In this document: positions 33,083 to 39,820 of the stretch, one piece after another
Layout: each line of letters opens with the position of its first letter
How positions within the stretch are numbered: the first letter of the stretch is position 1
Source: an uncultured Johnsonella sp.
Lineage (GTDB): Bacteria; Bacillota; Clostridia; Lachnospirales; Lachnospiraceae
Reading direction: 5' to 3'
Length of the DNA: 39,820 nt
Assembly (NCBI GenBank): GCA_937927235.1
Contig: CALBCM010000007.1
Coordinates: forward strand, 1 to 39,820
Notes under the pieces: generated by a model
What the model saw: the letters and a program-made list of their open reading frames with translations, nothing else
Database searches by the model: none
What the model was told of the DNA's origin: nothing
Program-made: the position numbers and the translations under genes

Positions 33083-34291
33083 TCAGGCGTTAAAAACGTA
33101 TTTGTTAAGACGCTCAAATGCCTCTTTTACTAAAGAAAGCGGAAGCGCAAGATTCATGCGTATATGACAGCTGCCGTTAAAGGCACGGCCGTCCTGCCAG
33201 ATTACGCCGTATTCAATTCCTGAATTATAAAGCTCATTAATAGCTTTATTATGCTTTTTGCACCACTCGGTGCAGTCAATAAAGAGCATATAGGTTCCCT
33301 CGGGCTTGGAAACTTCCACTCCCTCAAAATGCCGACTGATATAATCTACCGCATAATTTATATTTTCACTTAATACCTGACGAAGCTCATCCACCCATTT
33401 ATGTCCCTCTAAAGTATAGGCTCCTATCAGTGCATGCATTGACAGCACATTCATTTTATTATAGTGAGGCAGGCTTGACTCCTTATCAACTCTTTCACGC
33501 ATCCAGTTATTGTAAACGATGTGATAAGCACCGATAAGTCCGGCGAGATTAAAGGTTTTTGACGGAGCGTAGAGGGCAAAGGTGCGCTGCTTGGCGTCCT
33601 CTGAGATTGACTGCACCGGGATATGCTTATTTCCGTTAAGGGTTAAGTCAGCCCAGATTTCATCTGATATAACAAAGACATTATATTTTTTATATAAATC
33701 CATAGCCTTTTCGATTTCCCATTTTTCCCAAACCCTGCCGCTGGGGTTGTGAGGTGAGCAAAAGATGGCGGTATGAATATGCTTAGCTTTTATTTTAGCT
33801 TCCATATCCTTATAATCCATGCGCCAAATACCTTTTTCATCTTTAACCAGAGGGCTTAATACCAGGTTATAGCCGTTGTTTTTCAGGCACATAGTAAAGC
33901 CTACATAGGTCGGAGAATGAAGCAGTATATTATCGCCCTTGGAGCAGAGGGTATTGGCGGCAGAAATAAGTCCTCCAAGCACTCCGTTTTCATAGCCTAT
34001 ATTATGTGAGGCAAGTCCTTTAACATCGTGGCGTTTTGCCTGCCAGTCAATTATTGCCTGATAATACTCTGCTGAGGGATTAAAATATCCGAAAAGAGGA
34101 TGCTTGACTCTTTCTATGATAGCTTTCTGAATAGTGGGAACGGTAGCGAAATTCATATCAGCCACCCACATGGGAATCCTGCTGAAGCCCTCTTTTGTAG
34201 TTACCTCGGAAGTACCTGTAAAATTTACAGCTTCAACCGCCAGTGCATCCTTGCCTTTTCTGTCTATAATGCTTGTAAAATCATAAGTCAT
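33083..34291 (-). CDS. patB: PatB/MalY-type PLP enzyme (cystathionine beta-lyase)
   Basis: This 402-residue class I aminotransferase-fold enzyme has MWVADMNFAT near the N terminus, CSPHNPSGRVW (178-188), FVISDEIWADL and PLP Lys245 in APSKTFNLAGL. It ends with HIRMNLALP. These are typical of the PatB/MalY C-S lyases that cleave cystathionine or cysteine, giving homocysteine and sulfide. The length is normal. The ATG at 34291 has AGAGGT upstream on the reverse strand. It is monocistronic. Its activity would be complementary to MetY, but the genes are 13 kb apart. Confidence 0.9.
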   Translation of the reverse strand: MTYDFTSIIDRKGKDALAVEAVNFTGTSEVTTKEGFSRIPMWVADMNFATVPTIQKAIIERVKHPLFGYFNPSAEYYQAIIDWQAKRHDVKGLASHNIGYENGVLGGLISAANTLCSKGDNILLHSPTYVGFTMCLKNNGYNLVLSPLVKDEKGIWRMDYKDMEAKIKAKHIHTAIFCSPHNPSGRVWEKWEIEKAMDLYKKYNVFVISDEIWADLTLNGNKHIPVQSISEDAKQRTFALYAPSKTFNLAGLIGAYHIVYNNWMRERVDKESSLPHYNKMNVLSMHALIGAYTLEGHKWVDELRQVLSENINYAVDYISRHFEGVEVSKPEGTYMLFIDCTEWCKKHNKAINELYNSGIEYGVIWQDGRAFNGSCHIRMNLALPLSLVKEAFERLNKYVFNA

Positions 34292-34438
34292 ATACTTTAC
34301 CTCTTAGAATAAATTTATAAAGCAGTTTATTTTATTTGCTCACTGCTATTATAAATTCTAATTATACATAAGTATAAAAAGAAAATCTACTTACTAATAA
34401 AAAATATAGTATGCAGAAACTTATCCGCTCTTGTCCAA

Positions 34439-34467
34439 TTGTCTATAAAATGATAAACTCATATATA
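34439..34467 (+). promoter_or_regulatory. Possible promoter of the MoxR-DUF5682-VWA operon
   Basis: -35 TTGTCT (34439-34444), 17-bp spacer, -10 TATATA (34462-34467). The match is moderate. The intergenic space 34292-34527 otherwise shows nothing. Confidence 0.4.
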
Positions 34468-34527
34468 AAATAAAGCTAGGTCATAAATAAGGCAAGTACA
34501 TTAATTTATGGCGGAATGGAGAGTTAA

Positions 34528-35619
34528 ATGTCTGAGGTAAAGTTTCAAAGGCTGCCTGCCGAGCAGTTGTTCCAAAATGAAATCGATGCGCTTATAAAGG
34601 AAGAAAAGTATGCTGTGCCTACAGGATGGAGGATGTCGCCGAGGTCGGCGCTTAAATATATCTGCGGAGGCAGGGCAGGAAAGACTGAAATAATTCCTAA
34701 GTATATAGGCAATGAAAGGCTGATTGAGATAGCCATATCAACTCTGGTGACCGATAGGGCTCTGCTGCTGATAGGAGAGCCGGGCACCGCAAAATCGTGG
34801 CTGTCAGAGCATCTTGCAGCTGCCATAAACGGCAATTCTACCAGAGTAATCCAGGGAACCGCCGGAACAACTGAGGAGCAGATACGCTACTCATGGAATT
34901 ATGCCATGCTGATAGCGGACGGACCCTCAAAGGAAGCTATGATACCAAGCCCTATTTACAGAGCAATGGAGGAGGGAGCTATAGCCAGAGTCGAGGAAAT
35001 TTCACGCTGTGCCTCAGAGGTTCAGGATGCACTGATATCGCTCTTATCAGAGAAAAGACTTTCGGTGCCGGAGCTTAACATAGAAATACCGGCACAAAAA
35101 GGCTTTTCTATAATTGCCACCGCAAATACTAGAGACAAGGGTGTAAACGAGATGTCTGCCGCATTAAAAAGGCGTTTTAATATAGTAGTGCTTCCAAGTC
35201 CTTCAACTATAGAGGCTGAAATGGAGATAGTAAAAACCAGGATTGGGCAGCTTGCCGGAAGCCTTGACTTGAATGCAAAGCTCCCGGAGGATGAGGTGCT
35301 TAAAAGAGTATGCACTGTATTTAGAGAATTAAGACAGGGTGAAACTCTTGATAAAAAGCAGAAATTAAAAACTACTACAGGCGTGCTTTCAACGGCGGAG
35401 GCAATATCACTTCTTGCAAACAGTATGGCTCTTGCTGGAAGCTTCGGTGACGGTGCCGTATCGGACCGGGATATAGCGGCAGGATTACAGGGGGCAGTGG
35501 TAAAAGAGGAAGGCAAGGACGCCAAGGCGTGGGAGGAGTATCTTGAAAATATAATGAAAAAAAGAGGCTCTGCTTGGCTTTCGCTGTATAAAGAATGTAA
35601 AGAACTTAATGCAGTATAA
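34528..35619 (+). CDS. MoxR-type AAA+ ATPase
   Basis: The 363-residue AAA+ protein has Walker A GEPGTAKSW (83-91), IQGTAGTTEEQIRYSW, the Walker B region ARVEEISRC and sensor 1 ATANTRDKG, with an arginine finger region LKRRFN. MoxR ATPases act as chaperone-like remodelling engines and are almost always encoded with a VWA protein, as here. It is the first gene of the triad. ATG 34528 follows GGAATGGAGAG. The gap to the next gene is 65 bp. Confidence 0.92.
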   Translation: MSEVKFQRLPAEQLFQNEIDALIKEEKYAVPTGWRMSPRSALKYICGGRAGKTEIIPKYIGNERLIEIAISTLVTDRALLLIGEPGTAKSWLSEHLAAAINGNSTRVIQGTAGTTEEQIRYSWNYAMLIADGPSKEAMIPSPIYRAMEEGAIARVEEISRCASEVQDALISLLSEKRLSVPELNIEIPAQKGFSIIATANTRDKGVNEMSAALKRRFNIVVLPSPSTIEAEMEIVKTRIGQLAGSLDLNAKLPEDEVLKRVCTVFRELRQGETLDKKQKLKTTTGVLSTAEAISLLANSMALAGSFGDGAVSDRDIAAGLQGAVVKEEGKDAKAWEEYLENIMKKRGSAWLSLYKECKELNAV

Positions 35620-35684
35620 ATTTGCAAACTTTTGTCAGCAAAGTTAATTAGATTTTTCCTAGATAAAAATAAAGGTTTAAATTG

Positions 35685-38036
35685 ATGAAAAAAATACAAG
35701 AAAATGATATAAATAATATATCAAATACAGTATCTTATAGCGTTGAGTCCAAAGCCAAGCCTCATGTATTTGGCATAAGACATCTTTCTCCTGCCGGAGC
35801 CTATTATCTGAGAAGATATCTTTCAAAGATAAACCCTAAGCTTATATTAATAGAGGGTCCCTCTGATTTTAATTATCTGCTGCCTGAGCTGGGAAGCAAA
35901 AAAGTAAAGCCGCCGGTGGCGGTTATGGCGTATACTGTGCAGTCTCCGGTAAGAACTGTACTTTATCCCTTTGCCGTGTATTCACCTGAGTATCAGGCTA
36001 TGGTATGGGCAGTAGAAAATAAGACTGAGTGCAGATTCTGTGACTTGCCGTCTTCAGTATTTTTAGGGCTGGAAAAGATAAAACAGGAGAGAACCAATGC
36101 AAGATTAAGCAGTGAAGCTCAAAAAGACAAGCCCTTGAATGCTTATATTCATCAGCGCTTAGATGAGCTTTCCGAGGATAAAAGCAATGAAGTATTTTGG
36201 GAAAGGACTATGGAGCAGGCTGAATCCGAAACTGCCTATATAGCGGGCAGCAGCGCCTTCGGGATGAATTTAAGACAGCTTACACTGTCAGATGCTTCAG
36301 AGGATGCCGAAAATATCATAAGAGAATCCTATATGCTGCGCATAGTTGAAGCGGCGGTAAGCAGCGGCATTTTACCGGGTGAAATAGTGATGGTGGTGGG
36401 GGCTTTTCATGTCAGAGGCATACTTTCTGACTGCAAGCCTATGACAGAGGATGAGCTTAACCTGCTGCCTGAGCTTGAGAGTAATAAAACTCTGATGCCT
36501 TATTCATATTTCAGGCTTTCAGAGCGCTCAGGCTATGGTGCGGGCAATAAGGCACCTGCCTATTATGAAATGCTTTGGGAGGGTTTAAATCGCCAGGAGG
36601 CTGACTATGCTCCAAATAAATATCTTTCAAGCTTAAGCTCATTTTTGAGAGCGCATGGCAGTAATGTTTCTTCGGCAGAGGTGATAGAGGCGCTAAGACT
36701 TTCCTACGTACTTGCACAGCTGCATGGAAGCAGCATCCCGACTTTAAAAGATATAAGGGATGCTGCCATCACCTGTATAGGTCATGGAAATTTTTCAGAA
36801 ATAGTGCTTGCAGTGGCTGATACAGAGATAGGGGTTAGAATAGGAGAAATCCCTGAGGGATTAAGCCTGACCTCAATACAGTCCGATTTTAACAGAAAAA
36901 TTAAAGAGCTTAAGCTTGAAAAATATAAGAGTCTTACTGCACAGGATTTACAGCTTGACCTTCGCGAAAATCTGAGAGTAAAATCGAAGGAAGCAGCTTT
37001 TATAGACCTGGAGCGCTCGTTTTTCCTGCATAAATTAAGACTGCTTGGAATAGATTTTGCCAAGCTGCAAGGGGGAAAACAGGAAAATGCAACCTGGTCG
37101 GAGCCTTGGGTACTGTGCTGGACTCCAGAGGCGGAGATACAGATAGTTGAGGCGGTGCTTAAAGGAGATACGGTGGAGCTTGCCGCCGCATTTGAGATAA
37201 ATGAAAGATTAAAAGCTTCAGCAAGCATAGCTGAGCTTGCCGCTCTTGTAAATGAAGCTTTTTACTGCGGCATGCCGAAAAGCCTTGAAACTGCATTAAA
37301 TGCCCTCCAAAAAACTGCGGTGGAGGCGGCTGCGCTGGATGAAATCGCTAAGACTGCCTCCTCACTTTCGCCGGCGATTTTATATGGAGATATAAGAAAG
37401 CTTGACAGTACGCCTGTAGAGCCTATTCTTTCACAGCTGTTTTTAAGAGCCTGCCTTATACTGCCGGACGAAGCAGCCTGTGATGATGAGGCTTCAAAAA
37501 TCATAGCTCAGGCAGTAATAAGCCTGCATGAAATCTGTATAAGGCATGATTTCCTGGATAAAGAAAGATGGATTCATACCTTGCTTAATGTTTCTGCAAG
37601 AGATGACTTAAACCCAAGACTGTCAGGACTTGCCGCGGCCATACTTCTGGAAATGGGAGGCATTAGTAGGGAGGAGCTTGGCATTGAGGTTGAGAGAAGG
37701 CTCTCAAAGGGAGTTCCGGCGGAGCTGGGAGCCTCATGGTTTGAAGGGCTTGCGATGAAAAATCGTTATGCGCTGATAGCCAGACTCAGCCTGTGGGAAA
37801 AGCTGAGCGCTTATCTTGATACTCTCAATGATGAGGAATTTAAGCGCTCTCTTATCTTTTTAAGACGTGCTTTTTCAGATTTTTCTTCAGAGGAAAAATA
37901 TAAGATAGCCGAAAATCTGGCGGAAATATGGAATATTAATCCTGTGCAGGCGGCAGAAGCACTGAATGGCACCTTAAATTTAAAGGAACTGGAAGCTGTG
38001 TCGGGACTTGATGATTTTGATTTTGAAGATATATAA
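35685..38036 (+). CDS. DUF5682 family protein
   Basis: The 783-residue protein matches the DUF5682 family. The N-terminal part has FGIRHLSPAGAYYLRRYL (about 30-48), LIEGPSDFNYLL and GAFHVRGIL, motifs that recall the EreA/ChaN-like or TraB-type fold. The C-terminal two-thirds are helical, Ala/Leu/Glu-rich and may form repeats. The function is unknown; it always sits between a MoxR ATPase and a VWA protein in such clusters and may be the substrate or the adaptor. ATG 35685 is taken; a TTG one codon earlier is possible. The ribosome-binding site AAAGG is weak. The composition is like the rest of the window. Confidence 0.8.
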   Translation: MKKIQENDINNISNTVSYSVESKAKPHVFGIRHLSPAGAYYLRRYLSKINPKLILIEGPSDFNYLLPELGSKKVKPPVAVMAYTVQSPVRTVLYPFAVYSPEYQAMVWAVENKTECRFCDLPSSVFLGLEKIKQERTNARLSSEAQKDKPLNAYIHQRLDELSEDKSNEVFWERTMEQAESETAYIAGSSAFGMNLRQLTLSDASEDAENIIRESYMLRIVEAAVSSGILPGEIVMVVGAFHVRGILSDCKPMTEDELNLLPELESNKTLMPYSYFRLSERSGYGAGNKAPAYYEMLWEGLNRQEADYAPNKYLSSLSSFLRAHGSNVSSAEVIEALRLSYVLAQLHGSSIPTLKDIRDAAITCIGHGNFSEIVLAVADTEIGVRIGEIPEGLSLTSIQSDFNRKIKELKLEKYKSLTAQDLQLDLRENLRVKSKEAAFIDLERSFFLHKLRLLGIDFAKLQGGKQENATWSEPWVLCWTPEAEIQIVEAVLKGDTVELAAAFEINERLKASASIAELAALVNEAFYCGMPKSLETALNALQKTAVEAAALDEIAKTASSLSPAILYGDIRKLDSTPVEPILSQLFLRACLILPDEAACDDEASKIIAQAVISLHEICIRHDFLDKERWIHTLLNVSARDDLNPRLSGLAAAILLEMGGISREELGIEVERRLSKGVPAELGASWFEGLAMKNRYALIARLSLWEKLSAYLDTLNDEEFKRSLIFLRRAFSDFSSEEKYKIAENLAEIWNINPVQAAEALNGTLNLKELEAVSGLDDFDFEDI

Positions 38037-38074
38037 TCACCTTGACTATCAGGAAAGGAAAACTTGGATAATTT

Positions 38075-39253
38075 ATGGAAGATAAAGACAGAATAAGGCG
38101 GTGGCGGCTTATACTGGGAGAAGAGAGTCAGAAACAATTTGAAGATATGGGCGGTTTTGAAAAAAAACTGCTCAGTCAGGAACAGGTGCTGATGGACCAG
38201 GCACTAGCTGCGATTTATAATAGGGAAAGAAGCTTTTCGGGCGGGCAGGGAGCCGGAAAGGGAGCTTCAAGACCGCATATCAGCCGCTGGCTTGGCGATG
38301 TCAGAAATTTATTTGATAAAGAGCTGGTAAAAATAATCCAAACCGATGCTATGGAAAGGTGCGGACTTAAGCAGCTTATATTCGAGCCGGAAATTCTTGA
38401 GCAAGTAGAGCCTGATATCAGCCTTGCCAGCACTATCCTGATTTTAAAGGACCAGGTACCCAAGCAGAGCAAGGACAGCGTAAGGGAGTTTATGAAAAAA
38501 ATAGTTGAGGAGATTAATAAGCTGCTTGCGGATGATATAAGGCGTGCAGTAACCTCAGCAGTTAATAAAAAACAGCATTCGCCGATTCCCTCAGCGGCAG
38601 CGCTGGATTTTAAAACTACTATAAGACGGGGAATTAAAAATTATAATAAGGAATTAAAAAAAATTATTCCTGAACATTACTATTTTTTTGAAAGAGCTAG
38701 CACTAATCCTACAAGTAAATTTACAATTATTTTAGATATAGACCAAAGTGGTTCTATGGGAGAATCAGTTATCTATTCTTCTGTAATGGCTTGTATATTA
38801 GCAAGTATGGCTTCTTTAAAAACTCGTATTGTTGCTTTTGATACAGAGATTGTAGATTTAACAGAAAAATCAGATGATCCTGTTGATTTGCTATATGGTT
38901 TTCAACTAGGTGGAGGAACTGATATTAATAAATCTATAAAATATTGTATGAAATATATTGAAAATCCTAAAAAGACAATATTTTTCTTAATATCAGACCT
39001 TATGGAAGGTGGAAATCGTGGAGGAATGTTAAGAAACTTGGAAGATATGAAAGAGGCAGGAGTAACTGTTGTTTGTCTTTTAGCAATTTCAGGAGATGGA
39101 CAACCTTACTATGATGCACAGATGGCAGGAAAAATAGCTTCTATGGGTATACCTTGTTTTGCTTGTAATCCAGAAAAATTACCACTTTTACTTGAAAGAG
39201 TTTTGAAAAATTTAGATTTGAATTCTTTCCAAGAAGAATTTAAGAAGAAATAA
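38075..39253 (+). CDS. VWA-domain protein (CoxE-like), compositionally chimeric
   Basis: The 392-residue protein has a helical N-terminal half and a C-terminal von Willebrand A domain with the MIDAS motif D-x-S-x-S (Asp223, Ser225, Ser227 in DIDQSGSMGE), a Thr in GGGTDINKS, and LISDLMEGG. It would partner with the MoxR ATPase. The frame is unbroken, but the DNA changes in style between about 38,640 and 38,700 (residues about 190-208). Before it codons such as CTG, GGC, GCG and CGG are common; after it almost all third positions are A or T (TTA, GGA, GCT, AGA). The second half looks Fusobacterium-like. The protein could be functional, or the junction could be artificial. AAAGG is about 15 nt before ATG 38075, a long spacing. 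Confidence 0.82.
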   Translation: MEDKDRIRRWRLILGEESQKQFEDMGGFEKKLLSQEQVLMDQALAAIYNRERSFSGGQGAGKGASRPHISRWLGDVRNLFDKELVKIIQTDAMERCGLKQLIFEPEILEQVEPDISLASTILILKDQVPKQSKDSVREFMKKIVEEINKLLADDIRRAVTSAVNKKQHSPIPSAAALDFKTTIRRGIKNYNKELKKIIPEHYYFFERASTNPTSKFTIILDIDQSGSMGESVIYSSVMACILASMASLKTRIVAFDTEIVDLTEKSDDPVDLLYGFQLGGGTDINKSIKYCMKYIENPKKTIFFLISDLMEGGNRGGMLRNLEDMKEAGVTVVCLLAISGDGQPYYDAQMAGKIASMGIPCFACNPEKLPLLLERVLKNLDLNSFQEEFKKK

Positions 39254-39260
39254 ATTTATA

Positions 39261-39300
39261 AAAAAGCTAATTGCATAAATAAAATGTTAATTAGCTTTTT
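39261..39300 (+). terminator. Terminator after the VWA gene
   Basis: AAAAAGCTAATT (39261-39272) pairs perfectly with AATTAGCTTTTT (39289-39300) around a 16-nt loop, ending in a U tract. Confidence 0.8.
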
Positions 39301-39349
39301 ATATTATAAAAGATAAATTTGTTCTAAAATAAAAAAATATAAAAAAAAA

Positions 39350-39380
39350 TTGACATTGGGGGGGGTAAAGATGTTATAAT
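39350..39380 (+). promoter_or_regulatory. Promoter with a G8 tract in its spacer
   Basis: -35 TTGACA (39350-39355) and -10 TATAAT (39375-39380) are separated by 19 bp. The spacer holds eight consecutive G (39358-39365) in very AT-rich DNA. Two fewer G would give the optimal 17-bp spacing, so slippage could switch expression of the lipoprotein gene downstream. Confidence 0.65.
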
Positions 39381-39408
39381 AAAATATAACATTTTAAGGA
39401 GGAAAAAT

Positions 39409-39696
39409 ATGAAGAAAATTTTATTAGGTTTATCTTTGGTAGTAATATTAGGAGCTTGTATGGATTTGGAACCTTTAAAACCAACACCACAAAATGTAAA
39501 TGCAAGAATTATTGAGGGACAAACACAGAGGGCACAAGTTATTAAATTTTTTGGACAACCAACTTCAGTATCAAAAAATGCTGATGGAAAAGATGTATGG
39601 ACTTATAATAAAATAACAAATACATCAACAGGAGAAACAAGAACATTCATGTTGATATTTAATGGTATGGTTGTAGAAAAATATATAGTCTATTAA
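39409..39696 (+). CDS. BamE/SmpA-like small lipoprotein
   Basis: The 95-residue protein has a lipoprotein signal (lipobox LGAC, Cys17) and a domain of about 65 residues with the SmpA/BamE pattern: an I-x-x-G-x-T start, VIKFFGQPTSV, G-x-D-V-W-T-Y and an MLIFNGMVVEKY end. BamE-like domains belong to outer-membrane assembly in diderm bacteria, which fits a Fusobacterium-like source and does not fit the Firmicute character of the rest of the window. ATG 39409 has AAGGAGG upstream. Codons are almost all A/T-ending. Confidence 0.75.
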   Translation: MKKILLGLSLVVILGACMDLEPLKPTPQNVNARIIEGQTQRAQVIKFFGQPTSVSKNADGKDVWTYNKITNTSTGETRTFMLIFNGMVVEKYIVY

Positions 39697-39710
39697 ATTT
39701 TAAAATTTAT

Positions 39711-39820
39711 GAACTGACCCCAAAAAGTTGGATAAATTTAATTTAACTTACTAATAAGGATTGACTTCTGTAAGAAGCAGGAGTTAATCCTTTTAATTTT
39801 TCCTTTATTCTTTTGTTATT
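39711..39820 (-). mobile_element. IS3-family insertion sequence end (partial)
   Basis: The terminal sequence TGACCCCAAAAAGTTGGA (about 39715-39732) is typical of IS150-type IS3 ends. The element runs off the right edge of the window. Confidence 0.7.
39743..39820 (-). CDS. IS3-family transposase OrfB, C-terminal fragment (partial at window edge)
   Basis: Read on the reverse strand, the last 25 codons encode NNKRIKEKLKGLTPASYR followed by SQSLLVS and a stop at 39743-39745. This K-x-K-L-K-G-L-T/S-P-x-x-Y-R end is the well-known C terminus of IS3-family (IS150 group) transposases with a DDE integrase core. The rest of the protein lies beyond the edge. The base composition is AT-rich like the neighbouring lipoprotein. 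Confidence 0.8.
   Translation of the reverse strand, partial: NNKRIKEKLKGLTPASYRSQSLLVS

Noticed and set aside
1..39820. CRISPR array, tRNA or rRNA genes
   Set aside because: No regularly spaced repeat array, no tRNA-like cloverleaf with a T-arm GGTTCRA and acceptor pairing, and no rRNA-like conserved blocks were noticed on either strand.

Overview
The window looks like a low-to-moderate GC member of the Clostridia (Firmicutes). The signs are strong AGGAGG-type ribosome-binding sites, sigma-A promoters with 17-bp spacers, many small lipoproteins with Ser/Lys/Glu-rich linkers, zinc-ribbon membrane proteins, a cell-wall-binding-repeat/CAP secreted protein and a LytTR/GHKL two-component pair. 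The family cannot be fixed from the sequence; an anaerobe that uses selenocysteine fits best. From about 38,640-38,700 to the right edge the DNA changes abruptly to a very AT-rich, Fusobacterium-like style (a BamE-like lipoprotein, A/T-ending codons, an IS3-family end). The last about 1.1 kb is therefore either transferred DNA or an assembly chimera, and the switch falls inside one reading frame.

Layout. 151-3527: a selenium/sulfur operon with a single-domain YedF-like protein, a MetE/UROD-like methyltransferase whose frame is interrupted by a TGA best read as selenocysteine, an EF2568-type class V aminotransferase (cysteine desulfurase/selenocysteine lyase family) and a DUF3343 putative Se/S carrier. 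3743-10010: housekeeping and accessory genes (CPBP protease, YbaK-type editing protein, Fe-alcohol dehydrogenase, two lipoproteins of which one is PstS-like, a flavodoxin). 10067-18139: a long ferrous/ferric iron import operon of the FTR1-P19-DUF2318-ABC type, with an extra DUF4418 protein and an extra ABC ATPase at its front. 18166-19020: a CAP-domain secreted protein. 19087-20840: metY behind a leader that encodes a Met-rich 44-residue peptide and an apparent transcription attenuator. 20911-28214: a CobD-like aminotransferase, a zinc-ribbon membrane protein, a three-gene ABC-2 exporter and a sirtuin. 28221-30589: reverse-strand secreted protein, Ogt and a lipoprotein, with two approximately 100-bp inverted-repeat elements. 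30590-33069: LytTR regulator and GHKL kinase preceded by candidate binding repeats. 33083-34291: a PatB/MalY-type lyase. 34528-39253: a MoxR ATPase, DUF5682 and VWA triad whose last gene is the chimeric one.

How the genes fit together. The selenium operon probably delivers Se from selenocysteine or cysteine-type donors to an acceptor; the Sec-containing methyltransferase in the same transcript keeps its predicted Zn ligands. The iron operon captures iron with P19, moves it through FTR1, and uses the DUF2318 membrane protein and the MacB-like ABC subunits as partners. Sulfur amino acid enzymes (MetY, PatB/MalY-like) lie elsewhere in the window. The MoxR-DUF5682-VWA triad is a conserved but functionally unassigned module.

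The most notable observations are the UGA-interrupted MetE-like gene with a hairpin at the right place for a bacterial SECIS, the Met-rich leader peptide/attenuator before metY, the in-frame compositional junction in the VWA gene, and a G8 tract inside the promoter spacer of the last lipoprotein gene.
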